Counted from the first letter of the stretch, positions 53,224 to 63,854 are shown. The stretch is DNA of 64,000 nt from Streptomyces sp. ALI-76-A (GCF_030287445.1 NZ_JASVWB010000002.1:2108001-2172000), one strand, 5' to 3'. Numbers and translations are program-made. Notes: a model not told the origin generated them from the letters alone.

Positions 53224-53351
53224 GGTGGGGGCCTCGTAATCGGTCGATCTTGTTGATGGCGTGCGCGCAACTCTACGGCGTGAGAAGGGCGCCGTACGTG
53301 TAACGTACGGCGCCCGTGTGGCGTTCCGGATATCCCTCCGGAACCTGTTGC

Positions 53352-54713
53352 TCACATTCCGGCGATCAGCTTCTCCACCCGTTCGTCCACCGAACGGAAC
53401 GGGTCCTTGCACAACACGGTGCGCTGCGCCTGGTCGTTGAGCTTGAGATGCACCCAGTCGACCGTGAAGTCCCGGCGCTGCTCCTGCGCCCGCCGGATGA
53501 AGTCGCCACGCAGCCGCGCCCGAGTGGTCTGCGGGGGAACCGACTTGCCCTCGAAGATCTTCAAGTCGTTGCAGATCCGGGCGGCTTGGCCTTTCCTCTC
53601 CAGCAGGTAGTACAGGCCACGACGGCGGTGGATGTCGTGGTAGGCGAGGTCTATCTGCGCGACCCGCGGGTGGGACATGGTCATGTTGTGCTTGGCCCGG
53701 TACCGCTCGATGAGCTTGTACTTCATGACCCAGTCGATCTCGGTGCCGATCCGGTCGAGATCCTCGGCCTCGATCGCGTCGAGCGTGCGGCCCCACAGCT
53801 CCAGGACCTGCTCGACGGTGCCGGTGCGGATACCCCGGCGCTCGCAGAAGTCCACGGCCTTCTCGAAGTACTCGCGCTGCACCTCCAGCGCGGAGGCCTC
53901 CCGGCCGCTGGCCAGACGCACCTTGCGCCGGCCGGTGATGTCGTGGCTGACCTCGCGGATCGCCCGGATCGGGTTCTCCAGGGTGAGGTCCCGCATCACG
54001 GTGCCCGCCTCGATCATGCGCAGCACCAGGTCGGTGGCGCCCACCTTCAGCAGGTTCGTCGTCTCGGACATGTTCGAGTCGCCCACGATGACGTGCAGGC
54101 GGCGGTAGCGCTCGGCGTCCGCGTGCGGCTCGTCGCGGGTGTTGATGATCGGCCGGGAGCGGGTCGTCGCCGAGGAGACCCCCTCCCAGATGTGCTCGGC
54201 CCGCTGGCTGACGCAGTACACCGCGCCGCGCGGGGTCTGCAGCACCTTGCCCGCACCGCACAGGAGCTGGCGGGTGACGAGGAACGGGATGAGGATGTCC
54301 GCGAGCCGGGAGAACTCGCCGTGGCGTGCCACCAGATAGTTCTCGTGGCAGCCGTACGAGTTGCCGGCCGAGTCGGTGTTGTTCTTGAAGAGGTAGACGT
54401 CGCCCGCGATTCCCTCCTCGTGCAGGCGTCGTTCGGCGTCCACCAGGAGTCCTTCGAGAATGCGCTCGCCTGCTTTGTCGTGCGTGACCAGTTCGGTCAC
54501 ATTGTCACATTCGGGGGTCGCGTATTCCGGATGTGACCCGACGTCGAGATAGAGGCGGGCGCCGTTTCGCAGAAAGACGTTGCTACTGCGGCCCCATGAC
54601 ACGACACGGCGGAAGAGGTACCGCGCCACCTCGTCGGGAGACAGGCGTCGCTGTCCCCTGAACGTACACGTGACGCCGTACTCGTTCTCCAGCCCGAAAA
54701 TGCGGCGGTCCAT
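53352..54713 (-). CDS. pafA: Pup-protein ligase PafA
   Basis: A 453-residue carboxylate-amine ligase that joins the C-terminal glutamate of Pup to lysines of target proteins using ATP. The N-terminus FGLENEYGV carries Glu9 and [17 protein letters not shown] carries catalytic Asp57. [20 protein letters not shown] is the nucleotide-binding motif shared with Dop. The C-terminal domain is about 80 residues. The ATG at 54713 is clear. It is separated from prcA by an MFS/LacI gene pair, unlike in mycobacteria, where pafA lies further from prc but on the same axis. Confidence 0.97.
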   Translation of the reverse strand: MDRRIFGLENEYGVTCTFRGQRRLSPDEVARYLFRRVVSWGRSSNVFLRNGARLYLDVGSHPEYATPECDNVTELVTHDKAGERILEGLLVDAERRLHEEGIAGDVYLFKNNTDSAGNSYGCHENYLVARHGEFSRLADILIPFLVTRQLLCGAGKVLQTPRGAVYCVSQRAEHIWEGVSSATTRSRPIINTRDEPHADAERYRRLHVIVGDSNMSETTNLLKVGATDLVLRMIEAGTVMRDLTLENPIRAIREVSHDITGRRKVRLASGREASALEVQREYFEKAVDFCERRGIRTGTVEQVLELWGRTLDAIEAEDLDRIGTEIDWVMKYKLIERYRAKHNMTMSHPRVAQIDLAYHDIHRRRGLYYLLERKGQAARICNDLKIFEGKSVPPQTTRARLRGDFIRRAQEQRRDFTVDWVHLKLNDQAQRTVLCKDPFRSVDERVEKLIAGM

Positions 54714-54722
54714 GAGTGAACA

Positions 54723-55982
54723 TTACGCCCGATCCCCCGAGCTGAAACGGGGTTCGACAGCACGGTTTGGATCATTTTCCGATGAAGCCGCAACCACCGC
54801 TCCCCCACCGGGTACTGCGAGCACTCGCCCCGTGGCCAGCAGAACCACCAGCGACACGGCCCCCGCGGCCCCCGGCACGGCGAAGCCCCACAGGGTCCCG
54901 CCCGCCTCCACGACCGGCCCGGTGAGGCCCGTTCCGACCGACGTCCCCACCGTGAACGTCGTCACGAGCCAGGAGAACGCCTCGGTGACCGTCCCGCGCG
55001 GCGCGTGCCGGTCGACCAGGACGAACGCGCAGGCGATGACGGGCGCGAGGAACACCCCCGCGAGCACCGTCAGCAGCGTCATGGCCACCGCTCCCGGCAG
55101 CAGCGTCAGCGGCACGTAACACACCGCCAGAAGAGCCACCAGGGCCTGAAGTCGCCGGGCCGGCTCGCCCGTCCACCGCCGCGCCCCGTAGAAGAGACCG
55201 CCGACCAGGGCACCCAGCCCCACGCCCGCCATCAGCCAGCCGTACACCACGTCGCCGCCGTGGTCGTCCGCGTACGCCACGGACGCCACGGTGATGGAGC
55301 CGAGCGCGATCCCGACGAACAACAGCGCGCCGAGCAGCGCCAGCAGTCCGGGCGAGCGCAGCGCGCCGAGCCAGTGCGCCTCGCGCGGCGCCGAACGCCA
55401 CGCGCGCGAGGGCGGCGACACGGCCACGGACAGCGCGCCGAGCACCCCGATGACGTTCAGGACGAGCAGCGCGCCCCGCTCGGACCACAGCGACGCACAC
55501 AGGGTCACCAGCAAGGGCCCGACCGTGAACATGACTTCCTGCGCGATGGCGTCCATGGCGTACGCCGTGTGCACCTGGTCCTCCTTGCGCAGGACGCTCG
55601 GCCACAGCGCGCGCAGACCGCCCTCCAGGGGCGGCGTGAAGAGCCCGGCGGCCACCACGGCCGCGTAGGCGAGCGGCAGCGGCCCGGTGCCGGCGAAGGC
55701 GAAGACGGCCATCGACAGGGCCGACAGCACCGCGGCGGACAGCTGGACGCGGGGCTGGCCCTTGAGGTCCACCAGCCGTCCCAGGACGGGCTGCCCCACG
55801 GCGTTGGCGACCCCGTAGGCGGCCACGAGCCCCCCGGCCAGGCTGTACGTGCCGCCCTCCGCGCGGACGAACAGCACGATCGCGATCGCGGCCGTGGCGT
55901 TGGGCAGCCGCCCCACCAGCGTGCCGCCCAGCAGCCGGACGGCGTGCCTCGCCCTGAGGATCTCCAGATATCCCGCTGCCAT
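54723..55982 (-). CDS. MFS transporter
   Basis: A 419-residue major facilitator protein with about twelve hydrophobic segments and the motif-A-like GQPVLGRLVDLKGQPRVQLS between helices 2 and 3. It resembles drug or sugar efflux carriers. It is divergent from the LacI-type regulator, with an inverted-repeat operator in the gap, so the two form a small regulated cassette between pafA and the proteasome genes. The substrate is unknown; a LacI regulator hints at a sugar or nucleoside. Start ATG at 55982. Confidence 0.9.
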   Translation of the reverse strand: MAAGYLEILRARHAVRLLGGTLVGRLPNATAAIAIVLFVRAEGGTYSLAGGLVAAYGVANAVGQPVLGRLVDLKGQPRVQLSAAVLSALSMAVFAFAGTGPLPLAYAAVVAAGLFTPPLEGGLRALWPSVLRKEDQVHTAYAMDAIAQEVMFTVGPLLVTLCASLWSERGALLVLNVIGVLGALSVAVSPPSRAWRSAPREAHWLGALRSPGLLALLGALLFVGIALGSITVASVAYADDHGGDVVYGWLMAGVGLGALVGGLFYGARRWTGEPARRLQALVALLAVCYVPLTLLPGAVAMTLLTVLAGVFLAPVIACAFVLVDRHAPRGTVTEAFSWLVTTFTVGTSVGTGLTGPVVEAGGTLWGFAVPGAAGAVSLVVLLATGRVLAVPGGGAVVAASSENDPNRAVEPRFSSGDRA

Positions 55983-56028
55983 GCCTGTGTCCTTCGCTCG
56001 CCCGGTGCGCCGGTGACGCGTGAGGTTT

Positions 56029-56055
56029 TACGTATAACGCCGCCTGTCATACGTA
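56029..56055. promoter_or_regulatory. Inverted-repeat operator in the MFS/LacI divergent promoter
   Basis: TACGTAT (56029-56035) and ATACGTA (56049-56055) form 7-bp arms 13 bp apart, upstream of both divergent genes. Position and symmetry suit a LacI-family repressor that controls the transporter and itself. Sequence is seen; function is inferred. Confidence 0.6.
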
Positions 56056-56099
56056 CCATGTGCGCTGTTCGCCCGTCCAGACGAAAGAGCAGGCAGCCG

Positions 56100-57116
56100 G
56101 TGGCACCAGGCAGCACCCGCCCCACCAGCCGTGACGTCGCCCGGGCCGCGGGCGTCTCCCAGGCCGCGGTCTCCCTGGTCCTGGGCGACAAGTGGCGCGG
56201 CCGGGTCTCCGAGACGACCGCCGAGCGCGTCCGGCAGGCCGCGCGCGAACTGGGCTACCGGCCCAACCTCGCCGCCCGCAACCTGCGCCTCGGCCACACC
56301 CGCACCGTGCTCCTGGTGGTCCCCGCGCTGACCAACGAGTTCTTCGCGGGCGTCTACACCGGCGCGGCCCGGATCGCCGCCGACCACGGCTTCGGCGTGG
56401 TCCTGTACCCCTCGCCCGAGGGCATCGGCCCCGCCCGCGACCCCTTCGCCTCCGCCCAGGCCGCCCTCGACGGCGTCATCGCCTCCTCCATGGCCGCCGA
56501 CGCCGTCACCGCCATCCGCGGCGACCAGCTGCCCCTGGTGATGCTGGACAGCGACCCGGCCGCCACCCTCGGCGCCGCCACCGTCAACCTGGACATCGCC
56601 GACGGCGTACGGCAACTCACCACACACCTGCTCGGCCTGGGCCACCGCCGCTTCCTGCACCTCGCCGCCGACGTGCCGTCCTGGACCTTCGAGGTACGCG
56701 CCCGCGAACTGGCCCACCGGATCGGCGCGGTCCCCGGCACGTCGGTGAGCACCACCCGCGCGCCGATCTCCATCGAGGGCGCCCAGGCCGCCACCGAGGC
56801 CGCGCTCTCCGCCCCCGGCCCCCGGCCCACCGCCCTGGTCTGCGACGACGACAAACTCGCCGCCGGCGCCTACAAGGCCCTGCGCCGCCTCGGCCTGCGC
56901 GTCCCCGACGACGTCTCCGTCACCGGCCTGGACGACCTCGCCCTCGCCACGGCCATCGACCCCGAGCTGACGACCGTACGCCTGGACGCCGAGCTGGTCG
57001 GCGAACGCGGCATGCGAGCCCTCCTGGCCGTCCTGGCGGGCCGCACGCCCGAAGCCGGGGACATTCCCGTCCAGCTGGTCGTCCGGGGCTCCACGGCACC
57101 ACCCAGCGCCTCCTGA
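56100..57116 (+). CDS. LacI-family transcriptional regulator
   Basis: A 338-residue LacI regulator with the N-terminal helix-turn-helix (TSRDVARAAGVSQAAVSLVL, residues 9-28) and hinge helix (NLAARNLRLGHT), then a periplasmic-binding-like effector domain (about 65-330) with VLLVVPALTNEFFAGVYTGA and DDLALATAIDPELTTVRLDA. It probably represses the divergent MFS transporter gene. I use the GTG at 56100; an ATG at 56058 would add 14 residues but overlaps the spacer of the candidate operator. The effector is unknown. Confidence 0.9.
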   Translation: MAPGSTRPTSRDVARAAGVSQAAVSLVLGDKWRGRVSETTAERVRQAARELGYRPNLAARNLRLGHTRTVLLVVPALTNEFFAGVYTGAARIAADHGFGVVLYPSPEGIGPARDPFASAQAALDGVIASSMAADAVTAIRGDQLPLVMLDSDPAATLGAATVNLDIADGVRQLTTHLLGLGHRRFLHLAADVPSWTFEVRARELAHRIGAVPGTSVSTTRAPISIEGAQAATEAALSAPGPRPTALVCDDDKLAAGAYKALRRLGLRVPDDVSVTGLDDLALATAIDPELTTVRLDAELVGERGMRALLAVLAGRTPEAGDIPVQLVVRGSTAPPSAS

Positions 57117-57195
57117 ACCGCCTGCGCCCCGGCCGAGTGGTCGGCCGGGGCGCACAGAGGGTCCAAAGGGTCCAGAGGGCGAGGAGCAGGCAGCC

Positions 57196-57933
57196 CTACT
57201 CGTCGTCCGAGCTCTCGGCCTCGGTGCTCGCTCCGCCGGTCTCCAGCAACCGCCCGAGCTGACGGCCGACGATCCGCTTGAACTTGCGCTTCTGCGGACG
57301 CGTACGGTCCAGCACCGCCACCTCCAGGCGTTCCGCGGGGATCTCCCGCTCGCTGCCGTTGGTGTCGCGGGACAGGGCCTGGACGGCCAGCTTCAGAGCC
57401 TCCGCGAGACTCATGCCGTCCTGGTGTCGCTGGTCCAGGTAACTGCTGATCGTCTCGGCGTTGCCGCCGACCGCGACCGAGCCGTGCTCGTCCACGATCG
57501 AACCGTCGTGCGGCAACCGGTAGATCTGGTCGCCCTCGGGCGTCTCCCCCACCTCGGCGACGACCAGCTCCACCTCGTACGGCTTCTCGGCCGCGCTGGA
57601 GAAGATCGTGCCCAGCGTCTGGGCATAGACGTTGGCGAGACCGCGGGCGGTCACGTCGTCCCGGTCGTAGGTGTAACCCCGCAGGTCGGCGTAGCGCACA
57701 CCGCCGATGCGCAGGTTCTCGTACTCGTTGTACTTGCCGGCGGCCGCGAAGCCGATCCGGTCGTAGATCTCGCTGAACTTGTGCAGCGCGCGGGACGGGT
57801 TCTCGCCGACGAAGACGATGCCGTCGGCGTACTGCAGCACGACCAGGCTGCGGCCACGGGCGATGCCCTTGCGGGCGTACTCCGCCCGGTCGGCCATGGC
57901 CTGCTGGGGTGAGACATAGAACGGCGTCGACAC
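57196..57933 (-). CDS. prcA: Proteasome alpha subunit
   Basis: A 245-residue proteasome alpha subunit: the N-terminal [20 protein letters not shown] is the gate-forming segment, and the core fold shows [20 protein letters not shown] and [20 protein letters not shown]. The alpha ring gates entry and binds the Arc ATPase through its C-terminal tail pocket. The C-terminus is acidic. GTG start at 57933; it lies 61 bp downstream of prcB on the same strand. Confidence 0.97.
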   Translation of the reverse strand: MSTPFYVSPQQAMADRAEYARKGIARGRSLVVLQYADGIVFVGENPSRALHKFSEIYDRIGFAAAGKYNEYENLRIGGVRYADLRGYTYDRDDVTARGLANVYAQTLGTIFSSAAEKPYEVELVVAEVGETPEGDQIYRLPHDGSIVDEHGSVAVGGNAETISSYLDQRHQDGMSLAEALKLAVQALSRDTNGSEREIPAERLEVAVLDRTRPQKRKFKRIVGRQLGRLLETGGASTEAESSDDE

Positions 57934-57994
57934 CGGTTATCCGTCCCTTTCTGTCGAAGTCACAGGATCACCTTGATAAAGACCGGGCCGCCGA

Positions 57995-58840
57995 CTAGAG
58001 CAGGGCGGCGCGCGGGCCGTCGGGCTGCTCCAGACGCCGCTCCAGGATGGACCGGGCGATCTCGGAGGACTCCTCGTCGCCGAGCCGGCGGAAACCGTCC
58101 TCGGTGATCACGGTGACGATGGGGTAGATCCGGCGGGCGACATCGGGACCACCGGTCGCCGAGTCGTCGTCAGCCGCGTCGTACAGCGCCTGCACCACGA
58201 GCATCGTGGCCTCGGCCTCACTCAGGTCCTCACGGAAGAACTTCTTCATGGCGCCACGCGCGAAGACCGAGCCGGAACCCGTCGCCGCGAAGTTGTGCTC
58301 CTCCGAGCGACCGCCCGTGACGTCGTACGAGAAGATCCGCCCCTTGGCCCGGTCCACGTCGTACCCGGCGAACAGCGGAACCACCGCCAGCCCCTGCATC
58401 GCCATGCCGAGGTTCGAACGGATCATGGTCGACAGCCGGTTCGCCTTGCCCTCCAGCGAGAGCTGCGCCCCCTCGACCTTCTCGAAGTGCTCCAGCTCCA
58501 GCTGGAACAGCTTGACCATCTCGACGGCGAGACCGGCGGTGCCGGCGATGCCGACGGCCGAGTACTCGTCCGCCGGGAACACCTTCTCGATGTCGCGCTG
58601 CGCGATCACGTTGCCCATCGTGGCCCGCCGGTCACCGGCGAGCACGACACCGCCGGGGAAGGTCACGGCCACGATCGTGGTGCCGTGCGGCGCCTCGATC
58701 ACACCCTGGGTGGGAGGCAGTTGCCGGTTCCCGGGCAGGATCTCCGGCTGGTGCTCCGACAGGAAGTCCATGAAGGACGAGGACCCAGGCGTCAGGAAGG
58801 CAGCTGGTAGACGCCCGGTGCTACGAGTGTTGGCTTCCAC
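57995..58840 (-). CDS. prcB: Proteasome beta subunit
   Basis: A 281-residue proteasome beta subunit. The propeptide is about 53 residues long; autolytic cleavage before Thr54 in [17 protein letters not shown] exposes the nucleophile. [20 protein letters not shown] provides the catalytic lysine region. The GTG at 58840 follows GGAAGGAATCGC. The first 49 bases overlap the end of the upstream endonuclease VII gene, so expression is coupled to it. It is the protease ring of the 20S core. Confidence 0.97.
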   Translation of the reverse strand: MEANTRSTGRLPAAFLTPGSSSFMDFLSEHQPEILPGNRQLPPTQGVIEAPHGTTIVAVTFPGGVVLAGDRRATMGNVIAQRDIEKVFPADEYSAVGIAGTAGLAVEMVKLFQLELEHFEKVEGAQLSLEGKANRLSTMIRSNLGMAMQGLAVVPLFAGYDVDRAKGRIFSYDVTGGRSEEHNFAATGSGSVFARGAMKKFFREDLSEAEATMLVVQALYDAADDDSATGGPDVARRIYPIVTVITEDGFRRLGDEESSEIARSILERRLEQPDGPRAALL

Positions 58841-59385
58841 GCGATTCCTTCCACGTAAGCAGCAGCCCGCCTTATGGCATCGGGCCGATCCTTGAACTGC
58901 CCCAGTGCGGCATTGCAGCTGAAGCACAGTACGCCCCGGACCCTACCCGTGTCGTGGCAGTGATCCACATGCTCCGCAGGGGCGGCAAGACATACGCGAC
59001 AGATTCCTTGCTGCTCCGCGACCATCGCGTCCGACTCGGCCGGTGTGAGGCCGTACTTCCGCCGGAAGCAGCTCACCCGGTTTCGCTCGGCCCGGCACTC
59101 CCGGCAATAGCTCGCCCAGCCATCCGAGGACGACGTGTTGCGCTCCCACCGCGAGTGAGGCTTCGCCTCCTCACACCGGGGGCAGCGCTTGTGCCCGCTC
59201 GGGACCGGCACCTTGACGCGCACCGACTTGCCCTTGGCCTCCTGGCGCTGCCGGTAGTACTCGGCTGAGCACTCCCGGCAGTACGCCTGGAGACCGTCAG
59301 GCATCGACTTGTTGCCGGCGAAAGCCGTCCGCGGCAAGTACTCCTTGCATCGCGAGCGGCGTCTCGCCTCCGACGAATCGACCAC
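58792..59385 (-). CDS. Endonuclease VII-family His-Me nuclease
   Basis: A 197-residue protein resembling T4 recombination endonuclease VII. The N-terminal half has zinc-ribbon-like CxxC pairs ([29 protein letters not shown]). The C-terminal nuclease shows [20 protein letters not shown], then [18 protein letters not shown], the beta-beta-alpha metal motif with structural zinc. It should nick or resolve branched DNA. It lies between pup and prcB in the same orientation, and its 3' end overlaps prcB by 49 bp. Phage-like nucleases elsewhere move in mobile DNA, but here the position is conserved among streptomycetes as I recall it. Confidence 0.88.
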   Translation of the reverse strand: MVDSSEARRRSRCKEYLPRTAFAGNKSMPDGLQAYCRECSAEYYRQRQEAKGKSVRVKVPVPSGHKRCPRCEEAKPHSRWERNTSSSDGWASYCRECRAERNRVSCFRRKYGLTPAESDAMVAEQQGICRVCLAAPAEHVDHCHDTGRVRGVLCFSCNAALGQFKDRPDAIRRAAAYVEGIAWKPTLVAPGVYQLPS

Positions 59386-59423
59386 CCAGACCCCCCGACT
59401 TCACCTTCAGTTCGAAGGCAAAA

Positions 59424-59639
59424 TCACTGCCCACCCTTCTGAACGAAGGACCTCACGAAATCCTCGGCGTTCTCTTCGAGCACATCATCGATTTCGTCCA
59501 GGACGGAGTCCACGTCGTCGCTGAGCTTCTCCTGGCGCTCCTTGAGGTCTTCGGATGCCTGCGCCTCGGGCGCCTCCTCGACCTCCTCGGTGTTGCGCGT
59601 CGCCTTCTGCTGTCCGCCGCCGGTGTCCTTGGTCGCCAT
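59424..59639 (-). CDS. pup: Prokaryotic ubiquitin-like protein Pup
   Basis: A 71-residue Pup, disordered and acidic with a helical centre (DVDSVLDEIDDVLEENAEDF) that forms the Arc-binding coil. It ends VRSFVQKGGQ, so the C-terminal Gln must be deamidated by Dop before PafA can use it. The basic N-terminus ATKDTGGGQQKATRN is typical. Downstream of dop on the same strand and upstream of the nuclease-prcB-prcA genes. Confidence 0.98.
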   Translation of the reverse strand: MATKDTGGGQQKATRNTEEVEEAPEAQASEDLKERQEKLSDDVDSVLDEIDDVLEENAEDFVRSFVQKGGQ

Positions 59640-59793
59640 AACCCCTCACCCCGCTCGGTTCGACGTTCTTGATCAGACCCTACAAGCAGGGTCCGACATC
59701 GGCCCCGCAGTTCCTCAACGTACGGGGGCCATCTCGATGATTCCCGTCGGGCGGGATTTCCACCCTGTCCGGGCACCCGCGCTGAGTGCCTCC

Positions 59794-61305
59794 TCAGTTG
59801 CCGGAGAGCACCCTGACCAGGTCTTCCGCCGTGCGGCAGCGGTCCAGGAGCTCCTTGACGTGATTACGCGTTCCGCGAAGCGGTTCCAGGGTTGGGACCC
59901 GCTGGAGCGAGTCCCGGCCCGGCAGATCGAAGATCACGGAGTCCCAGGACGCCGCCGCCACGTCGTCCGCGTACTGCTCCAGGCACCGTCCGCGGAAGTA
60001 GGCACGGGTGTCCTCAGGCGGCTTCGTACGGGCCCGCTCCACCTCACCCTCGTCCAGCAGCCGCTTGATGCGGCCGCGGGCCGCCAGACGGTTGTAGAGG
60101 CCCTTGTCGGGGCGCACGTCGGCGTACTGGAGGTCGACCAGGTGCAGCCGCGCCGCGTCCCAGTCCAGGTCGTCACGGCGCCGGTAGCCCTCCATGAGCT
60201 CCCGCTTGGCGACCCAGTCCAGCTCGCCGGCCAGGCTCATCGGGTCGTGCTCCAGGCGGTTGAGGGTGTCCTCCCAGCGGGCCAGGACGTCCTTGGTCTG
60301 GTCGTCGGCGTCCGCGCCGTACCGCTCCTCGACGTACTTGCGCGACAGCTCGAAGTACTCCATCTGCAACTGGACCGCGGTCAGCGTCCGGCCGCTGCGG
60401 AGCGTGACCAGGCGCTTGAGCGTCGGGTCGTGGGAGACCTGGTGGAGCGTACGCACGGGCTGGTCGACAGCCAGGTCGACGGCGATGAAGCCGTCCTCGA
60501 TCATGGACAGGACCAGCGCCGTCGTGCCCAGTTTCAGGTAGGTCGAGATCTCCGAGAGGTTCGCGTCGCCGATGATCACGTGCAGGCGGCGGTACTTCTC
60601 GGCGTCGGCGTGCGGTTCGTCGCGGGTGTTGATGATGGGGCGCTTGAGGGTGGTCTCGAGGCCGACCTCCACCTCGAAGTAGTCCGCGCGCTGGCTGAGC
60701 TGGAACCCGTGCTCGTGCCCGTCCTGGCCGATGCCGACGCGGCCCGCTCCGGCGAAGACCTGGCGGGACACGAAGAACGGCGTGAGGTGGCGCACGATGT
60801 CCGAGAAGGGGGTCTCCCGCTTCATCAGGTAGTTCTCGTGCGTGCCGTAGGACGCGCCCTTGTTGTCGGTGTTGTTCTTGTACAGGTGGATCGGCTGCGC
60901 GCCGGGCAGCTGGGCGGCCCGTTCCGCCGCCTCCGCCATGATCCGCTCGCCGGCCTTGTCCCAGAGGACGGCGTCGCGCGGGTTGGTCACCTCGGGGGCG
61001 CTGTATTCGGGGTGTGCGTGGTCGACGTAGAGCCGCGCGCCGTTGGTGAGGATCACGTTGGCGAGGCCGATGTCCTCATCGGTGAGCTGGCTGGAGTCGG
61101 CGACCTCGCGGGCGAGGTCGAAGCCCCGCGCGTCCCGCAGCGGATTCTCCTCCTCGAAGTCCCAGCGGGCCCGGCGGGCCCGGTGCATCGCCGCCGCGTA
61201 GGCGTTGACGATCTGGGACGAGGTGAGCATGGCATTGGCGTTCGGGTGGCCGGGGACGGAGATCCCGTACTCCGTCTCGATGCCCATTACTCGCCGTACG
61301 GTCAT
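59794..61305 (-). CDS. dop: Pup deamidase/depupylase Dop
   Basis: A 503-residue PafA-like enzyme that converts Pup-Gln to Pup-Glu and also removes Pup from substrates. The N-terminus [20 protein letters not shown] starts a loop insertion specific to Dop and absent from Paf[21 protein letters not shown] is the shared nucleotide site, and [16 protein letters not shown] holds the catalytic aspartate. The ATG at 61305 follows GGAGGGCCGC. With PafA in the same window, both halves of the pupylation cycle are encoded. Confidence 0.97.
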   Translation of the reverse strand: MTVRRVMGIETEYGISVPGHPNANAMLTSSQIVNAYAAAMHRARRARWDFEEENPLRDARGFDLAREVADSSQLTDEDIGLANVILTNGARLYVDHAHPEYSAPEVTNPRDAVLWDKAGERIMAEAAERAAQLPGAQPIHLYKNNTDNKGASYGTHENYLMKRETPFSDIVRHLTPFFVSRQVFAGAGRVGIGQDGHEHGFQLSQRADYFEVEVGLETTLKRPIINTRDEPHADAEKYRRLHVIIGDANLSEISTYLKLGTTALVLSMIEDGFIAVDLAVDQPVRTLHQVSHDPTLKRLVTLRSGRTLTAVQLQMEYFELSRKYVEERYGADADDQTKDVLARWEDTLNRLEHDPMSLAGELDWVAKRELMEGYRRRDDLDWDAARLHLVDLQYADVRPDKGLYNRLAARGRIKRLLDEGEVERARTKPPEDTRAYFRGRCLEQYADDVAAASWDSVIFDLPGRDSLQRVPTLEPLRGTRNHVKELLDRCRTAEDLVRVLSGN

Positions 61306-61483
61306 GCGGCCCTCCTTGCCCGGCGGCGCCCTCGGTCGGGGGCACCGCTCAAGTACCGCTGGCGCTCCGGTGCGTGTGCGGTGCCCGTCCCCGCACTCCG
61401 CGACTCGGCGGTACCGAAGAGCCTAGAACGCCTCTGCGCTGGTGGGGAGATCATTTGCGTCATTGCCTTGCTCCAGCAGTGTC

Positions 61484-61530
61484 CCGAAAAACAGTCGGCT
61501 GCGGGTACCCGGTGAGGGCACCCGCAGCCG
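61484..61530 (-). terminator. Rho-independent terminator of arc
   Basis: Read on the minus strand, CGGCTGCGGGT (61530-61520) pairs with ACCCGCAGCCG (61506-61496) over a 13-nt loop and is followed by ACTGTTTTTCGGG. This 11-bp stem and U run lie just after the arc stop codon. Confidence 0.85.
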
Positions 61531-61539
61531 CCCTGCCTT

Positions 61540-63306
61540 TTACAGGTACTGACCGGTGTTCGCCACCGTGTCGATGGAGCGTCCGGTGTCCGCGCCCTGC
61601 TTTCCGGTGATGAGCGTACGGATGTAGACGATCCGTTCGCCCTTCTTGCCGGAGATCCGGGCCCAGTCGTCCGGGTTGGTGGTGTTCGGCAGGTCCTCGT
61701 TCTCCTTGAACTCGTCCACGCAGGCCTGGAGGAGGTGGGAGACGCGAAGGCCCTTCTGGCTGTGCTCCAGGAAGTCCTTGATCGCCATCTTCTTGGCGCG
61801 GCCCACGATGTTCTCGATCATGGCACCGGAGTTGAAGTCCTTGAAGTAAAGGACCTCCTTGTCGCCATTGGCGTAGGTGACCTCCAGGAAGCGGTTCTCC
61901 TCGGATTCGGCGTACATGTGTTCCACGGCCGTCTGGATCATGCTCTGGACGGTGGTGGTCCGGCTGCCGCCGTGCTCGCCGAGGTCGTCGGAGTGCAGCG
62001 GGAGGCGCTCGGTCAGGTACTTGCCGAAGATGTCCTTGGCCGCTTCGGCGTCCGGACGCTCGATCTTGATCTTCACGTCGAGCCGGCCGGGCCGCAGGAT
62101 GGCGGGGTCGATCATGTCCTCACGGTTGGAGGCACCGATCACGACCACGTTCTGCAGGCCCTCCACGCCGTCGATCTCGGCGAGCAGCTGCGGGACGATC
62201 GTGTTCTCGACGTCCGAGCTGACACCCGAGCCTCGGGTGCGGAAGAGGGACTCCATCTCGTCGAAGAAGACGATGACGGGGGTGCCCTCGCTGGCCTTCT
62301 CCCGAGCACGCTGGAAGACGAGGCGGATCTGCCGCTCGGTCTCACCGACGTACTTGTTCAGGAGCTCGGGGCCCTTGATGTTGAGGAAGAAGCTCTTGCC
62401 GGTGGCCTGGCCGGTGACCTCGGCGACCTTCTTGGCCAGCGAGTTGGCGACGGCCTTGGCGATGAGCGTCTTGCCGCATCCGGGCGGTCCGTACAGGAGG
62501 ACGCCCTTGGGCGGGCGCAGTTCGTGCTCCTTGAACAGGTCCGGATACAGGTACGGGAGCTCGACGGCGTCGCGGATGGCCTCGATCTGACCCCCCAGTC
62601 CGCCGATCTGCTCGTAGCCGATGTCCGGGACCTCTTCGAGGACGAGTTCCTCGACCTCGCTCTTGGGAACGACCTCGTAGACATAGCCGGAGCGGGGTTC
62701 GAGCAGCAGGGCGTCGCCGGGACGGATGGTGATGTCCAGCAGTGGCTCGGCGAGCCGTACCACCCGTTCCTCGTCGGTGTGCCCCACCACAAGGGCGCGC
62801 TCGCCGTCCTCGAGGATCTCCTTGAGGGTGACGATGTCGCCGACGCTCTCGTACTCCATGGCCTCGACCACGTTGAGAGCTTCGTTCAGCATGACTTCCT
62901 GGCCGCGCCGGAGCCCTTCGAGCTCCACGCTCGGGCTGACGTTCACCCGCAGCTTGCGGCCGCCGGTGAAGATGTCCGCCGTGCCGTCCTCGTTCGCCGT
63001 GAGGAAGACACCGAAGCCGGCCGGCGGCTGTGCGAGCCGGTCGACCTCCTCCTTGAGGGCCACGATCTGGTCGCGGGCCTCACGGAGTGTGTTGGCGAGT
63101 CGCTCGTTCTGGGCGGACACGCCGGCCAGATTGGTCTGCAGCTCGACGATCCGCTCTTCGAGAATCCTCGTGTGTCGCGGAGAGTCGGCGAGCTTGCGTC
63201 GCAGGACGGCGATCTCCTGCTCAAGGTAGGCAATCTGCCCGGCGGGGTCGTCGGACCCTCGTCCCGGGCGGATGCCGCGGTTCATGTCGTCGTCGTGGGC
63301 TGCCAC
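61540..63306 (-). CDS. arc: Proteasome-associated AAA+ ATPase ARC/Mpa
   Basis: A 588-residue ATPase that unfolds pupylated proteins and feeds them to the 20S core. An N-terminal coiled coil (about residues 22-92) recognises Pup, followed by tandem OB folds (about 95-215) and the AAA+ domain with Walker A GPPGCGKT (273-280), Walker [11 protein letters not shown] and the second region of homology [11 protein letters not shown]. The C-terminus ends GQYL, the motif that docks into PrcA pockets. The GTG at 63306 lies just after GGAGGAGGTGAGGACC, a strong ribosome site. Monocistronic, with a terminator downstream. Confidence 0.97.
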   Translation of the reverse strand: MAAHDDDMNRGIRPGRGSDDPAGQIAYLEQEIAVLRRKLADSPRHTRILEERIVELQTNLAGVSAQNERLANTLREARDQIVALKEEVDRLAQPPAGFGVFLTANEDGTADIFTGGRKLRVNVSPSVELEGLRRGQEVMLNEALNVVEAMEYESVGDIVTLKEILEDGERALVVGHTDEERVVRLAEPLLDITIRPGDALLLEPRSGYVYEVVPKSEVEELVLEEVPDIGYEQIGGLGGQIEAIRDAVELPYLYPDLFKEHELRPPKGVLLYGPPGCGKTLIAKAVANSLAKKVAEVTGQATGKSFFLNIKGPELLNKYVGETERQIRLVFQRAREKASEGTPVIVFFDEMESLFRTRGSGVSSDVENTIVPQLLAEIDGVEGLQNVVVIGASNREDMIDPAILRPGRLDVKIKIERPDAEAAKDIFGKYLTERLPLHSDDLGEHGGSRTTTVQSMIQTAVEHMYAESEENRFLEVTYANGDKEVLYFKDFNSGAMIENIVGRAKKMAIKDFLEHSQKGLRVSHLLQACVDEFKENEDLPNTTNPDDWARISGKKGERIVYIRTLITGKQGADTGRSIDTVANTGQYL

Positions 63307-63548
63307 GGTCCTCACCTCCTCCAAGGGGAGCTGGACGCTTCCAGACCCTACCTGGGTGGGTGTCGATTGAAACCCCTAGATCAAAAGACTGTCGAGGTGT
63401 GTCCGATCTTCACCCTTGCGCTCTCCCTCACGCCAGGGGAATACCCACCGAACATGATTGGGAAGCCGTCGGAGGTAGGGTCGAAGTGTTCAACACCCGC
63501 CGGAGCTGGCCGGATTCCCGGTCGCTCGGCGCATAAACGGCAGGAGAG

Positions 63549-63854
63549 ATGAGCGTGCAGCAGGAGGCCGGGGCCGACCGCGAGGCGCTGGAGGTCTGGA
63601 TCGACCAGGATCTCTGTACCGGTGACGGCATCTGCGCCCAGTACGCGCCAGAGGTGTTCGAGCTGGACATCGACGGACTGGCGTACGTCAAGGGCGCGGA
63701 CGACGCGCTTCTGCAGGACAAGGGCGCCACAACGCCCGTACCGCTTCCGCTTCTCACGGATGTGGTCGACTCCGCGAAGGAGTGTCCGGGGGACTGCATC
63801 CACGTGCGTCGCGTTTCGGACAGAGTCGAGGTCTACGGGCCGGACGCGGAGTGA
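63549..63854 (+). CDS. Ferredoxin
   Basis: A 101-residue ferredoxin with CTGDGIC (Cys23, Cys29), then ECPGDC (Cys79, Cys83). The C-x5-C and CP arrangement fits a 3Fe-4S or related single-cluster ferredoxin of the type that delivers electrons to P450s, with one extra cysteine at position 83 that could allow 4Fe-4S. The ATG follows AGGAGAG. It is divergent from arc. A P450 gene exists 30 kb away (rarE), but a functional link is speculative. Confidence 0.9.
   Translation: MSVQQEAGADREALEVWIDQDLCTGDGICAQYAPEVFELDIDGLAYVKGADDALLQDKGATTPVPLPLLTDVVDSAKECPGDCIHVRRVSDRVEVYGPDAE

Noticed and set aside
58792..59385. Prophage remnant suggested by the endonuclease VII gene
   Set aside because: No integrase, capsid, att-like repeats or composition change surround it. 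It lies co-directionally inside the core proteasome locus.
59676..59693. GACCCT-N6-AGGGTC dyad upstream of pup as an operator
   Set aside because: The arms are only six bases and the element is isolated. I could not tell it from a chance hairpin or part of the promoter.
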